Positions 49,786-61,611 of a stretch of 64,000 bases of DNA are shown in pieces. The stretch is taken from contig OX387199.1 of the NCBI GenBank assembly GCA_947561715.1, forward strand, positions 1,555,001 through 1,619,000, in the 5' to 3' direction. A program made the position numbers and the translations under genes. Source of the DNA: Ascidia mentula. Its lineage: Eukaryota; Chordata; Ascidiacea; Phlebobranchia; Ascidiidae. The notes beneath the pieces were generated by a model, which was not told the origin of the DNA, searched no databases, and was given only the letters and a program-made list of their open reading frames with translations. The number at the start of each line of letters is the position of its first letter. Position 1 is the first letter of the stretch.

Positions 49786-52700
49786 ATTTTTGACAAAAAC
49801 GATATTCCGTTCTGTTGTAAAACAACTTCGGTGCGTCCCGTTTCCATGCCAACACTCAATATCGATTGGACAATTACGAAAATATCAGCATTCAATCGTG
49901 TTATGGCTGGGGTGGAAATACTTTAAAAATAAACGTCACAAGCCAACAACATATATTTACCCTTCGTGTCGCTGAACCAGACTTTTAAATCAAATTAGAT
50001 CAAGCTATCTTTATGGAGGTGGGGGTGGAGCTTTTTTACTTTGAAGTGGAAACATATAAAACGAAAGTGATATTTACTGAAGTTCGTAAAAGTCTGATCT
50101 TTACAATGCGCAACAAACGCAAACTTAGTTTTACAGAAGGAAGCTGGAAAGCAAGAGAACCTTCTACTCATAAAACACCCTCGCACGTTAGTGAGTTTCA
50201 TGTTCGTTAATTAGGTACGCGTACATAAGTTTGACTTATGACACGGTTGGTTATGAAATGTATCCTATTAAGGTGCATGTACACTAATAGCGAACGTGCT
50301 GCTTATTAACGCGCGCGTACCTTATTATTCCACATGATGTCGCTCTTATTCGGATTTTGACACTGTTGGCCCAACGTGCACGTTCCTTAAAAGACACACG
50401 CACGTTATCTAAGGCACGCGTACAATACGACGAATTATGACACCGATGGCCAACCATACACACAACAATATTTGCAGATGACACATGTCTAATCATGTCA
50501 CATAAAAACAAAGAGGTTTTGGAGAAATATGCAAATATTGAAATAGACAAGGTCAATACATGGATGCAATCCAATAAACTAACAGTTAATTGCCAGAAAA
50601 CCAAGTTCATGCTTTTCTCCAGATGTAAACAATTAAACAACAAGTCATTTCACCTGCAAAGCAATGGCATCGCGCTTGAACAAGCTGAGACAGCTAAATA
50701 TCTTGGCATAGAGTTTGACAGTTAACTTTTATGGGGTCTGCACATTACAATGGTCTGCAAAAAAATAGCTAAAAGCATTTCTTTTTTGCTATTGTGTACA
50801 AGCTTAGGCACCACATAGGCCAAGGCGCACTACGAACTGTGTATCATGCGCTATAGTATACTCTTACTTAAGATATGGTCTTCTAGCATGGGGGTTTGCT
50901 AGTCCGTCACTACTACATCTTCTAGTGTTTATGCAGAATCGGGCACTACGCTTAGTAACCAATAGTCCTTTTCGCACCCACACCTGGCAACTACATGCAA
51001 TTCTGCCGATTCATCAAATGCATAAACTACAACTTTCGTACACAAATACAAAAAAGTTCGTACACAAATACAAGAAAGTTCGTACGCAAATACAAACATC
51101 AACGTTTGCCACTAGCTATAAAGAATTATTTTACACCAGTTGCTAAAGTTCATGCCCCTACAACCAGAAGTCATACTAACCACAAGTAATTTCTTCCACG
51201 TGCGTCAAAGGAATTGGTCAAAAAAAAAACTAAATTACAAAGGCGTAGAAATCTGGAACAACATTCCAGAATACATAAAAACGTTTAGTTTTGCCGGATT
51301 CCACAAAGCACTGCACGCATTCCTTCTCGATTCGCTTGACTTAAATTTACACAACACGTGGGCGAGGTAAACACCCCCGGAATGTTATGGTTGAACCAAA
51401 CGCGATATTCAATTAATCAAACAATTATCGAAAACTTGCTGAGAGCACTTGCCCAAAGTCCATAGACATGCCTAAAAATCTGTTCACACCGTTTAATGTC
51501 TTCTGTTTACGCCAAAAAATTCATTAATGAAAGATACGAAACACATTGTTTTTTGAAAAAAAAGGTTAACAAAAAAAATGCAAAATTTCCTATCTAATTG
51601 CCGCTTTCTGTTTTACCTTTTGCAACGCATGTACCTTGCAAAGGGCCGGTCCTATAACTAAGTATGGTTCCACCGGTCCCTCGTCACCGTCTACGTTCAA
51701 ATTGTCCACCGCAAGTTGCACTGATTTGTCGCTGACTTTCACAAAAATAAAAAAAAATGAATTGAATTGAATATAGATTATCAACCTTAAAAGCGCCAGC
51801 ACTCGTCATGTACAAATATCTTGACAGTCCCGATTACCCCAGCAACCTCAGTTGGTATACAACGTAACAACGCAGATAAGAGCTCGCAAATAAGCTACCT
51901 GCTGTTAGCTGTTCAATTAAACTTGTTTAAAGAGGTTGGAACAAATATACATCATTACATCATAGCAACCAATCAACAACGCAATAAGTTACGACCGAAA
52001 CTTTCGGTAGCTAGGTGTTTTTGTCCCCAATGGGTAAATATTTGCTACAATTAAACATCACGTAGGCAGTAAGTTGAGCGACCAAAGCTCTAATAAAAAT
52101 CTTTTATATTTATCACGAGACAATTTATAGATCTGTATTGCAATAAAGCTCATGAGCTTTTAATGAGGCCTGATGTGATATTTCCGATTCAAAACCCCGC
52201 ATCAACACTGTTAAGATGATATAACGCGTCACTAACAAGAGAAGAACTCACAACGCTTTGTTGCTTGTTGACCAGATGAGGTTGTTCAAAGAGATTGGGA
52301 ACCGGTTAAATGTTTGAAGTTAAAACAAACGTCCCGATATATTTTATCGGCGAAGGAAACCTAGACAAGCGACATTTGTGCAAAAAATGTGACATTAATA
52401 AAATAAATGTTAAGACCAGAGCCTCCAAAACCGAGCCGACAAGTTTTGTTGGTCCCAACATCACACAAAATACAGAAAGCAACTGCAATATTTCACAAAC
52501 TACGCCTCTACACAACACGTACACTGGGTCACTGTATAGACTTGCACTGTTTTCAGTATTTTAACCATAATTGTTGGTCAATAAATATCTAACAAATTAT
52601 ATAACTTTGAAACACATGAGGTCGAGGTATTTTTTAAATCAAACTACGATTGGTGTGAAAGGTTTGGTTATTCCTGGTAAAGAAAATGTATTCTACAAAG

Positions 52701-55700
52701 CAGATCTGACACTGGTCGTCGCGGTAGTTAATTAAATACAACAACACACTTATTTCAACACCATGTGATCGTAGCAACACAAGTACTTTTATCAACAAGG
52801 CCTGGTTGGCGTTTTGATACCACTGGGTAAATATTTGCAGCATTTAAACATCACGTAGGCAGCAAGTTGAACGACCGAGGCACAAAGTTTCGGAAAACAT
52901 TCGTCATGTCTGCTTTTCCACGCGAACGCGCGATGTCAGTTTTGCTGCGTGAATTCCAACAGAAAAGTGGCACACAGGCGCCACCAAGTGTCAATAGTAC
53001 AGAGTTTTGTTAGTGGACATTTTCCAACAATCAAGACCCTGTTGGGTTTCACATTTTGACGTTAGCGTTGTGTCAGCGATAATCTTAGAGGTTAAGTTTC
53101 GCCTATAATAAACAAACTAGTGATTCATTAACAAAAATAAAATCCAGGCCACCTAATAACTTGGTGACATAAGTTAGCGATTAAAGATGCATCAATTATT
53201 GTTTTAAATTCATACATTTGAATTTTAACATTACAGACAACAGTTTCAAAATTCAGTCACACAAACAAATTATTGGAAGCCTAACTCGGAAACAAATTAT
53301 CAACAAACCAACAAGCTATCAACAAATCTAACATGTTAACTCTCAAACACATTCACACTGATGACTTTTCACACAACGTCACCCTGGGAATATTAACTTA
53401 CGACATATCTGATCATATGCCAGTATTTGCATTAGTGCCCCAACAATCACAATTCCAAACCATCTAAAAAAGTACATTTTGACTTGGAACAGTTCATGCA
53501 AGGCATTCATTACAATAGAAACTGTCGTTGTTTGTTGACCAGATAAAGTTGTATGAAGAGATTGGAAACCGGTTGAATGTTTGAAGTTAAAACAAATGTC
53601 CCGATAATTTATCTGCGAAGAAAAACTACACAAGCGCCATTTGCGCCAAGACTGTGATCAACAAAAATAAATGCTTGGACGACAAGTTTTTTTAGTTCCA
53701 ACATCACACGAAATGCACTGATTCACTATGTAGGCTTGTACTGTTATCAAGTCATTTAAGTATAATTGTTGGTCAATAAATATGTAAAGAAATTATGTAA
53801 CTTTGAAACACATGAGATCGAGGTATCTTTTTAAATCAAACTACGATTGGTGTAAAAAGGTTTGGTTATCCTGGTAAAGAAAATGTATTCCACAAAGCAG
53901 ATCTGACACAGGTAGTCGCGGTAATTGGGAAAAAGTGCTATTTCAACATCATGTGATCGTAACAATTAATCAACAACACAAGTACTTTTACCAACAAGGT
54001 CTGACATTTTCCGACAATCAAGACCCTGGTGGGTTAACATTTTGACGTTAGCGTTGTGTCAGCGATGATCTTAGAGGTAAATTTCTGCTTCTAACAAACA
54101 ATATCGCAGCAATAAGTACTTACAACCGAAACTTTCAGTAGCTAGGTGTTGCAACTTGACAAATATTTGCTGAAATAAAACATCACGTAGGCATAAAGTT
54201 GAGCGACCAAATTTCACGTAGGAAATAATTTATCTGCGAAGAAAAACTACACAAGCGACATTAAGTTTTGCTGCTTCCAACATCACACAAAATACAGGAT
54301 GCAACTGCAATATTTCACAAACTACGCCTCTACACAACATGTGCATTGGGTCGCTGTATAGACTTGTACTGTTTTTCAGTATTTTAACCGTAATTGTTGG
54401 TCAATAAATATATAAACAAATTAGGCATAAAGTTGAACGACCGAGGCACAAAGTTTCGGAAAACATTCGCCCTGCCTGCATTTCCACGCGAACACGCGAT
54501 GTCGGTTTTGGCTGTTTGAATTCCAAAATAAAAATGGCGAACAGGCGCCACCAAGTGTCAATAATACTGAGTTTTGTTGGTGGACATTTTCCAACAATCA
54601 AGACCCTGTTGGGTCAACACTTTAACGTTAGCATTGTGTAAGCGATAAACTCTTTGGTTTTAAGGGTTTTTTGTCGCCTATAATAAACAAACTGGTGAAA
54701 TGATTGTTGACAAAAACAATATTCCATCTGTTGTTTTAGTTGTGGCATAAAATCCAGACCACATAATAACTTGGTGACATAAGTTAGCAATTAAAGACGC
54801 ATCAGATAATGTTTTAAATTCATACATTTAAATTCTAACATTACAAACAACAGTTTCAAAAATTCAGTCACGCAAACAAATGATTGAAAGCCTAATTGGG
54901 AAACAAATTATTAACAAACCAACACACACAGCACCGTCATGTAACATGTCAACTCTCAACCAGATTTATAATGATGACTTTTCACACAACGTCACCCCGG
55001 GAATATCAACTTGCGTAATTGCAGTAGTACACATCACAATCAGAATTACACGATACCGAAACTCCACAAGATGACATACGACAATATTTTATAACAGAAA
55101 AAAAACAATACTACTGCCACTTAAAACTAGTATTTAAACAACAAATCAAACACAAAAATTACGTTCTGTTATTTTCACTGTGTAAAATATCCGGTCCAAC
55201 AGCAGCTCAGTACATACCATTATTTGTAAATATATTCAAAGGGCAATCCCGTAAAAAATTAAAAAGCAGTTTGCATAAAATTAAAAAGATAAAAAATAAA
55301 TCTTTAAAAGGATGCTGGTTTACTACTTCTGTTCATACAACAACTACCTTTACTTATGCAACAATGTTTTTTGCACCTGTTTTAACACCAAAGAGACGAC
55401 AAAGCTTTTTTTCAGTCGTCAAAACTGTTTTGACACAGGTGGTCGCGGTAATTGGGAAAAAAGTGCGGTTTCAACATCATGTGATCGTAACAATTAATCA
55501 ACAAAACAAGTACTTTTACCAACAAGGTCTGGCGCTAATTGGCGTTCTGACATCACTGGGTAAATATTTGCAGCATTGGAACGTAGGCAGAAAGTTGAAC
55601 GACCCAGGCACAAAGTTTCGGAAAACAATCGCCCTGCATGTCTGCTTTCCACGCGAACGCGCGATGTCGGTTTTGGCTGCGTGAATTCCAACAAGAAAGT

Positions 55701-55848
55701 GGCACGTAGGCGTCACCAAGTGTCAATAATACATAGTAAGTGGACATTTTCCAACAATCAAGACCTTGTTGGGTTAACATTTTGACTTTAGCGTTGTGTA
55801 AGCGATGAACTTAAAGGTTAAGTGTCGCCTATAATAAACAAACTGGTC
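49785..55848. repeat. Partner of the 29.7-35.4 kb duplicated block, halves exchanged
   Basis: 49.785-52.65 kb matches 32.445-35.4 kb; 52.8-55.85 kb matches 29.8-32.34 kb. It carries LINE endonuclease copies at 53235-53490 and 54840-55074 and the RT fragment at 50458-51775. No host gene. Confidence 0.75.
50458..51775 (+). mobile_element. 5'-truncated LINE, RT C-terminal part (duplicate copy)
   Basis: Contains the RT catalytic TIFADDTCLIMSHKNKEV, which the 33.2-kb copy has lost at its left edge, then NTWMQSNKLTVNCQKTKFM, and at the end LNYKGVEIWNNIPEYIKTF. The tail is GAATT repeats. Same insertion as at 33200-34527, copied by segmental duplication. Confidence 0.7.
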
Positions 55849-55870
55849 AAATGATTGCTGACAAAAACGA
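55849..55870. repeat. Target-site duplication, left copy
   Basis: 22 bp starting AAATGATTGC and ending AAAAACGA, repeated exactly at 61590-61611. The uninterrupted site is seen at 35850-35885. Confidence 0.9.
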
Positions 55871-55996
55871 ATTCTATTTGAATAAGGCAAGCATACGTGT
55901 TCTGACCTCTATTCGGCGATATAGCAATTTATTCGAGTCTATCTATCAGCAGTGATTTCAAGCAGTATCAAGTTTTCGTCCTTAGATTTCTGTTTT

Positions 55997-57763
55997 ATGA
56001 TCTGTTGTCGTAGACTAACTGAGGCCACTGTGCAAAGCCAGCCCAGCCCTTGTAAGGGCTGCTATTTGTTTGATAGGAGAGGTGAGCTGCCAGTGGCCAG
56101 CCCGTGCGTAAGTTGTGGAGACGCACAAAACCAAGCAAGAATTATGAATTACGCGCAAGCGTTAGCTTCCCGGCCTGTTGTCTCGGCCGGAAATGTGCAA
56201 GCGGTTGACCCCTTTGCAACCGACCCCAATCTCGACGTTGAAGCCCGCTTTAACCCTGGGCTTAAGAAGCCAGAGCTGTACAAACTTTTAAAACAGCTTA
56301 AAGTGAGCATTCGGGCTTTGGAGGGCGTTATCCCTTACCCGAATGGAAAGGTGCTCTTTAACTGCTCTTCCGCTGACAAAGCCAAAGAGCTCGCTGCCGC
56401 AATTAGAGCTAGTGGCAAGGCAGTCTACGCCAACGCCCACTGCGACGACGAAATACGGGTGTTTTTGTCGAAGGTGCACCCACGTATTAAAATGTCGGCA
56501 TTGTTAGAATACATGTCGAAGTTCGCCCCAGTCAAAAAGGGGTGGAAAGTCTATGACGACGAAAGCGTCTATTGTGGCAAGCGCGTCATTATAATGAAGA
56601 GCTCAATTTTGGCCAAAAACCATATTCCCGAGCGCCTGCGTCTGGGCAAGAAAATAATCGAGGTTACGTACGAAGGACAGCCCAAGAAGTGTGACTTTTG
56701 TCACGAAATGGGTCATGTTAAACGCGAATGCCCAAGTTTTGCAAAACATGCAGAAGAGCGAAAAGCGGCTGCAGCCGCAACGAAAGACGCAGGTGCTGAA
56801 GAACAGCAAGTTAAAGATAAGAGCGAGTCGGCGTTGGCGAGCGCAGGTGCGCTCGTCGCAACGCTCGACGAGAAGGCGCCAGAGGCGGCTGATAAGGCCG
56901 TCCCGACGCAAAATGCGAAGACCTCAGAGGCAGCTGATAAGGCCGCCCCGACGCAAAATGCGAAGGCTCCAGAAACGGCCGATAAAGCCGTTACAACTCC
57001 AGGTGTGACACGTGAAGTCACACCTGTGAATAAGAAAGATGTGGCAGCTGTTGCCACTGAAGATGCGCCGCCAACCGTGACAGCTGACGTCACGGGAAGC
57101 GGCGCGAAGTCTACAGAGGCGCTTACAACCTCTAGCGCCCCAACGCCCAATGTTGGCGAAGAAAAGAAGACACCAGAGGCGGTACAACACAGTATGCAGC
57201 AGCCCGAGTTGGCTAACACCGCTACAACTCCCAGCAACAACAACAACAAGACTTCAGAGGCGCAATCACCCTCTAGCGCCCCAACGTCCAATGTTGTCAA
57301 CAACATCAAGACACCAGAGGCGGTACGTCGCAGTATCCTGCAGCCCGTGTTGGCTGATACCGCCCCAACTTCAACCAGTTCAATGGATGTACGCGACCAA
57401 CCAATGGCGTCATCCACACCCAAACCAAATAAGCGGAACGAAGACGGGTTCACAAAAGTTCAATCCCGCAAACGCAAGAAAAGTCCAACTCCGTCTCCCC
57501 AAAAGAAGACGTCATGCTGCCACACAGCATATGCAGGCAAGGAGATAACATGTTTATGCAGCACAGCACATTTTAAATGCCGCTGTGGCACTTGGGCTCC
57601 CGAAGAAGCCTACCTTAGCCCGTCTCGTTGCACCAATAAAAGGTGCCAACGCCTGCTAATAAGCTGCACTTGTGGCGTCACGTATAATATAATGCCCGGG
57701 GAACAAGTAGTTTGTACCTGTAAAGCTAAAATTCCCAATGACTTTAACTCAACTTTTTATTAA
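55997..57763 (+). CDS. LINE ORF1: nucleic-acid-binding protein with CCHC knuckle and terminal Cys clusters (588 aa)
   Basis: Gag-like chaperone expected to coat the LINE RNA. First ATG at 55997; the same frame opens at a GTG (55952). ATG 56144 (MNYAQALASRPV) is a possible internal start. The N terminus has a zinc-ribbon-like CKGC...CVSC pair (residues about 19-40). A globular part (about 75-220) precedes a CCHC knuckle CDFCHEMGHVKREC near residue 232. A long Ala/Thr/Pro/Lys-rich linker follows, with about three 16-residue repeats (APETADKAV type), and a basic RKRKKSPTPSPQKK segment. An unusual C-terminal cysteine cluster ends the protein: SCC, TCLC, CRCG, CTNKRC, CTCG, CTCK. The downstream ORF2 begins 34 bp after the TAA. 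Confidence 0.88.
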   Translation: MICCRRLTEATVQSQPSPCKGCYLFDRRGELPVASPCVSCGDAQNQARIMNYAQALASRPVVSAGNVQAVDPFATDPNLDVEARFNPGLKKPELYKLLKQLKVSIRALEGVIPYPNGKVLFNCSSADKAKELAAAIRASGKAVYANAHCDDEIRVFLSKVHPRIKMSALLEYMSKFAPVKKGWKVYDDESVYCGKRVIIMKSSILAKNHIPERLRLGKKIIEVTYEGQPKKCDFCHEMGHVKRECPSFAKHAEERKAAAAATKDAGAEEQQVKDKSESALASAGALVATLDEKAPEAADKAVPTQNAKTSEAADKAAPTQNAKAPETADKAVTTPGVTREVTPVNKKDVAAVATEDAPPTVTADVTGSGAKSTEALTTSSAPTPNVGEEKKTPEAVQHSMQQPELANTATTPSNNNNKTSEAQSPSSAPTSNVVNNIKTPEAVRRSILQPVLADTAPTSTSSMDVRDQPMASSTPKPNKRNEDGFTKVQSRKRKKSPTPSPQKKTSCCHTAYAGKEITCLCSTAHFKCRCGTWAPEEAYLSPSRCTNKRCQRLLISCTCGVTYNIMPGEQVVCTCKAKIPNDFNSTFY

Positions 57764-57797
57764 ATAAACCACCCCCCCTTTTGTGTATTTGTGTATT

Positions 57798-60700
57798 ATG
57801 AATAAAATGGCGTCCTTTTTACGAATTTGCACCCTTAATGTTAACGGCCTAGGCCAGGCACCTAAGAGAAGAGCCCTGTTCCGGTACCTTTCCTCTTTGA
57901 ACTTTGACCTTTTTTGCCTCCAAGAAACTCACTCTACTCCCCAAACCGAATCCCTGTGGAAGTCCGAATGGACTTCTGGCCCCATCCTCTTAAACTCGGC
58001 ACCTCCGACAGGCTATGCCCAAGGTGGTGTCGCAGTTCTTCTAAACTCCTCCACACTTCAAATTCTCAATTCATTTTCTGACTCTGCCGGTCGCATTATT
58101 GCGGCCGACATCTCAACCCTAACCCATACCTTCCATATAGTTAATATTTACGCTCCCTCCGGTTCCCAGAATTTTACCCTTCGAAATAACTTTTTTGACT
58201 CCCTCTACCCTTATTTAACTTCACCCCACCCCTTAATTTTGGCCGGCGATTTTAATTGCGTCTTAAACCCCACCCTTGACAAATATCCCCCTGCACAGTC
58301 ACGCCGGCCTAGCCCCCCTTTGATTAATTTATTATCCACCTTTAACCTCCAAGACTCCTTCCGCACTCTTCATCCCTCCCTTTGTCAATTTTCCCGTCGC
58401 GCCCCTGGTACCCAATCCCGAATAGATAGAGTTTATAATTCCCCTCCATTAATCCCTAAGCAGCATACATTTACTCCATGTCCCTTCTCCGACCACGATC
58501 TAGTTACCCTCACCCTCAACATCATTTCCTCTCCTCCCAGGGGCAAAGGCTCCTGGAAGAATAACACATCTACCCTCCTTGACCCTGACTTTCAAATAGA
58601 TCTCTCCCAACATTATCCCCTCTGGCAAACCTTAGGTCCCTTACACCCCAATCCCATGGACTTCTGGCTTACCCTTAAAACTAAATTTAAATCCCTCCTC
58701 CAATCCCATTCAAAACGTTTAGCCCAACTCCATCGCACCGAAACCCTCCTCCTTCACCAGCAGTTCGAATCCTCCCGCCAAAAAGTCAATGATTACCCGA
58801 CCCCACAAAACTTAGCCCATTTCCAATCCCTCAAAAAGTCCCTAAATAATACATACCTTTCCAATGCCCGCTCCTCACTTATTAAATCCCTCTCCTCCGA
58901 TCCCCAATTCAAAAACATAGCCGATAAAACTCTCTATTCCCAGCTTTTCCCTTCACGTCGCAAACCCCCCATCCTCGAATTTCAAGACCCCCATGGACTC
59001 CCCCTAACAACCCCCAAGGAAATATTAGACCACACACGAAAATTTTACGCAGATTTATACACATCCCAACAACTTCCCTTGCCGCCCCCCAGTGACCAAT
59101 TTGCCCAACTTCCCTCCAAATTAATCCCTGATCAGTACCTAGATTCCCTCTCAGCCCCCATCACAATGTCCGAAGTAAAAAAAGCCCTTTCCCTCTTTTC
59201 CCCTAACAAAACCCCCGGGCCCGATGGGCTCAGCATCGAGTTTTATACTCGTTGCTGGGACCTAATCGGGTCCGACCTTACCCAAGCCCTCAACTTCTCC
59301 TACCAAAACGCCTACACCCCATTGGAATTTAATCTCGGCCATATAACCATTATCCACAAGAAAAACGACCCCACCCTTTTGACCAATTACCGCCCTATTT
59401 CTTTACTTAATACCGACCTCAAAATCCTTCATAAAATCCTTAACCTCCGTATCAAGCCCTTTATTTCTTTAATTTTATCCCACAATCAATTTGCTACCCC
59501 CGGATCCTCTACCTCAGACGCAACCACACTTCTTCGCGATTTACACTCTCACGCCTCTCAAATTAATTCAAATTCGTTTTTCGTTTCTCTTGATTTCCAA
59601 AAAGCCTTTGACTCTATTTCCTTCCCATGGTTACTCTCCCAATTAAATCTTAAACGCTTTCCCCCTCTCTTTACTCAATATCTTTCTGCTCTTCACTCCA
59701 GCGCCCACTCCCGGGTCTTCGTCAATGGCTTCGCCACAAGGGATTTTCCCATCAGGAGAGGTGTCAGACAAGGAGACCCCCTTAGTCTGAACCTCTTCCT
59801 GATTGCTTTAGACCCGTTACTCGTTGCCCTCCAAAACACCCCCTCTATCATTTCGACCCCTGTGCCATGCCGCAATATTCCCAAGGCAATTGCTTACGCC
59901 GATGACGTCACCCTCGTGGTGGCGCATCGGCAGTCCCTCTGTAACGCCCTGTCACTTATTAATAATTTTTCTAAATTCACCGGTCTTAAACTGAACCCCG
60001 CCAAAACAGAAGCAATTGCCATCCTCCACCCTCTCTCAGACGACCCCCTTTTAAATCAAATTAAATGGAACCCGGACAAAATTACACCGTTAAATATTCC
60101 CATCGGCGCACCCTCAGTAATAAAAGCGGCTTGGCGCCAAGTAATTACCTCTTTGCAATCCCGCGCCAAATCTATTAGCAACCCCTTTCTCACCTTCGAT
60201 TCGAAATGCATTCTTTCAAAAACTATCCTTCTTCCCGAAATTTCGTACCTTGCTAAAATTTACCCCTTACCACCCCAGCAACGAGAGCGGGTCGACGGCA
60301 TTGTGGCAAGCTTTGTCGGAGGCCCAAACCTACCAACCTTGCCTATTAACATCTTGGCAGCCCGCCGTGACCTTGGTGGTTACGGCGCGGCAAATATACC
60401 CCTATACGCTGATCTCTCCCTTCTCTTTACTGTAAAAAATTATTACAAACACCGAACCTTGGACACCCCAACAACTCCTCAACTCTCCCTCTTGGAATAT
60501 CACCTCGGCCTCCCCTTATCAAATTTATACAGTTTTAGAATAAGAAATAACCTCCCCCACGCTTCAACACCCTCCACTCACTACCAATATATTCTTTCCC
60601 TCATCAATACCATCAAACCCACTGAACAAGACCTCCTTTGTCCCAAATCAAAACCCCTTTATACCCGCATAATAAACGATTCCCAACACCCATTCACTCA

Positions 60701-61259
60701 TACAGACTGGACACAAATACACCACCCCATCTTCCCAAATTACCTCAAAACCTTTAATTATAGATTAGTCCACAAAATCCTCCCCTTGAAATGCCAGAAG
60801 TCCTATCTCCCCCTCGATTTAGATCCCCAATGCCTTTTTTGCAATTACCCCCTGGAAACCTTCAGTCACCTCTTCCATACCTGCCCCACTATACAGCCAC
60901 TTTTATCCCTTGTTAAAAACACCCTAAATTCCCTCCTCAATAACACCTTTACATATTTTGACACCCCCACTTATTTAACTTTCCCTAAAACGCCCCTATC
61001 AGATACCCAGTACTCCTCAACCCTTGTAGCTCTATTAAATACATCCCTCACCCACACCATTTGGAAGACTAGAAATAAAATTAAACATGACCCCAGCCCT
61101 TTACTCAACATACCTCAACACCTGACCCGCACCCTGAAACATACTTTACGCTTTCGTTTAACATTACAACGGAATAGGACAAATGCCGATCTTGAAGGTG
61201 TCTTGGCCGACGTCGTTAACTATTTAAACTCAATTTATCTCCCCGGGCAACCAAATTAA
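57798..61259 (+). CDS. LINE ORF2: APE endonuclease and reverse transcriptase (1153 aa)
   Basis: Nicks target DNA and primes reverse transcription of its own RNA. ATG at 57798 (MNKMASFLRICTLNVNGLG); the frame is open from a GTG at 57783. Endonuclease motifs: LNVNGL, CLQETHS (about 40), IYAPSG, LAGDFNCVL (about 148), SRIDRVY, FSDHDLVTL (about 230). RT: NKTPGPDGLSIEFY (about 475), NYRPISLLNTD, FFVSLDFQKAFDS, RRGVRQGDPLSLNLF (about 653) and the catalytic IAYADDVTLVV (about 698). C-terminal zinc motif CLFCNYPLETFSHLFHTC (about 1010). All catalytic residues are present. The coding strand is strikingly pyrimidine-rich and G-poor, unlike ORF1. Confidence 0.95.
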   Translation: MNKMASFLRICTLNVNGLGQAPKRRALFRYLSSLNFDLFCLQETHSTPQTESLWKSEWTSGPILLNSAPPTGYAQGGVAVLLNSSTLQILNSFSDSAGRIIAADISTLTHTFHIVNIYAPSGSQNFTLRNNFFDSLYPYLTSPHPLILAGDFNCVLNPTLDKYPPAQSRRPSPPLINLLSTFNLQDSFRTLHPSLCQFSRRAPGTQSRIDRVYNSPPLIPKQHTFTPCPFSDHDLVTLTLNIISSPPRGKGSWKNNTSTLLDPDFQIDLSQHYPLWQTLGPLHPNPMDFWLTLKTKFKSLLQSHSKRLAQLHRTETLLLHQQFESSRQKVNDYPTPQNLAHFQSLKKSLNNTYLSNARSSLIKSLSSDPQFKNIADKTLYSQLFPSRRKPPILEFQDPHGLPLTTPKEILDHTRKFYADLYTSQQLPLPPPSDQFAQLPSKLIPDQYLDSLSAPITMSEVKKALSLFSPNKTPGPDGLSIEFYTRCWDLIGSDLTQALNFSYQNAYTPLEFNLGHITIIHKKNDPTLLTNYRPISLLNTDLKILHKILNLRIKPFISLILSHNQFATPGSSTSDATTLLRDLHSHASQINSNSFFVSLDFQKAFDSISFPWLLSQLNLKRFPPLFTQYLSALHSSAHSRVFVNGFATRDFPIRRGVRQGDPLSLNLFLIALDPLLVALQNTPSIISTPVPCRNIPKAIAYADDVTLVVAHRQSLCNALSLINNFSKFTGLKLNPAKTEAIAILHPLSDDPLLNQIKWNPDKITPLNIPIGAPSVIKAAWRQVITSLQSRAKSISNPFLTFDSKCILSKTILLPEISYLAKIYPLPPQQRERVDGIVASFVGGPNLPTLPINILAARRDLGGYGAANIPLYADLSLLFTVKNYYKHRTLDTPTTPQLSLLEYHLGLPLSNLYSFRIRNNLPHASTPSTHYQYILSLINTIKPTEQDLLCPKSKPLYTRIINDSQHPFTHTDWTQIHHPIFPNYLKTFNYRLVHKILPLKCQKSYLPLDLDPQCLFCNYPLETFSHLFHTCPTIQPLLSLVKNTLNSLLNNTFTYFDTPTYLTFPKTPLSDTQYSSTLVALLNTSLTHTIWKTRNKIKHDPSPLLNIPQHLTRTLKHTLRFRLTLQRNRTNADLEGVLADVVNYLNSIYLPGQPN

Positions 61260-61589
61260 TTACTATTCAAAAAACATTTTGTCGTCTGCACTTGTAAACC
61301 CCCCACCCTTTTTTTTCGCACTTTGTGTCGTCGTTACTGTATATTTATTGTGTGTTTTCGTACATTTCGTTGTCATTTAATTGTGTTGTTTCGTAAATGC
61401 TTAAATTGTTTATTTTTCGTAGTACATGTTATCGTATTTCTACACATTTTTATTGTTCTATTTGTACTTTCCGCCCTCTTTCTCCCTCTCTGATATCTCT
61501 ATATCATTTCTCTTTCTATTTTCAGTGTAGTTAATACAAACGTGTGTGATATTCGTGGTGGCGGCTGTTAGCCCGCCCGAATAAAATAG

Positions 61590-61611
61590 AAATGATTGCT
61601 GACAAAAACGA
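61590..61611. repeat. Target-site duplication, right copy
   Basis: Exact match to 55849-55870; the flank continues TATTCCGTTCTG as in the uninterrupted repeat copies. Confidence 0.9.

Larger units (their letters stand above)
55871..61589 (+). mobile_element. Full-length two-ORF LINE (Tx1/L1-group-like), apparently intact
   Basis: 5719 bp between perfect 22-bp target-site duplications. Layout: 5' UTR of about 125 bp, ORF1 (55997-57763), 34-bp spacer, ORF2 (57798-61259), 3' UTR 61260-61589 ending ATAAAATAG without a poly(A) tract. Both frames are open throughout and the duplications are identical, so insertion is recent. Zinc-knuckle ORF1 plus APE endonuclease and RT wording (NYRPISLLNTDLKILHKIL) points to the Tx1/L1 group; the clade needs a phylogeny. 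It sits inside the repeat mosaic. Confidence 0.9.

Noticed and set aside
55952-55996. ORF1 start at the GTG of 55952, and ORF2 start at the GTG of 57783
   Set aside because: Eukaryotic initiation normally uses ATG; the first ATGs are 55997 and 57798.
56713-57453. 246-residue minus-strand frame
   Set aside because: Antisense shadow of the low-complexity linker of LINE ORF1.
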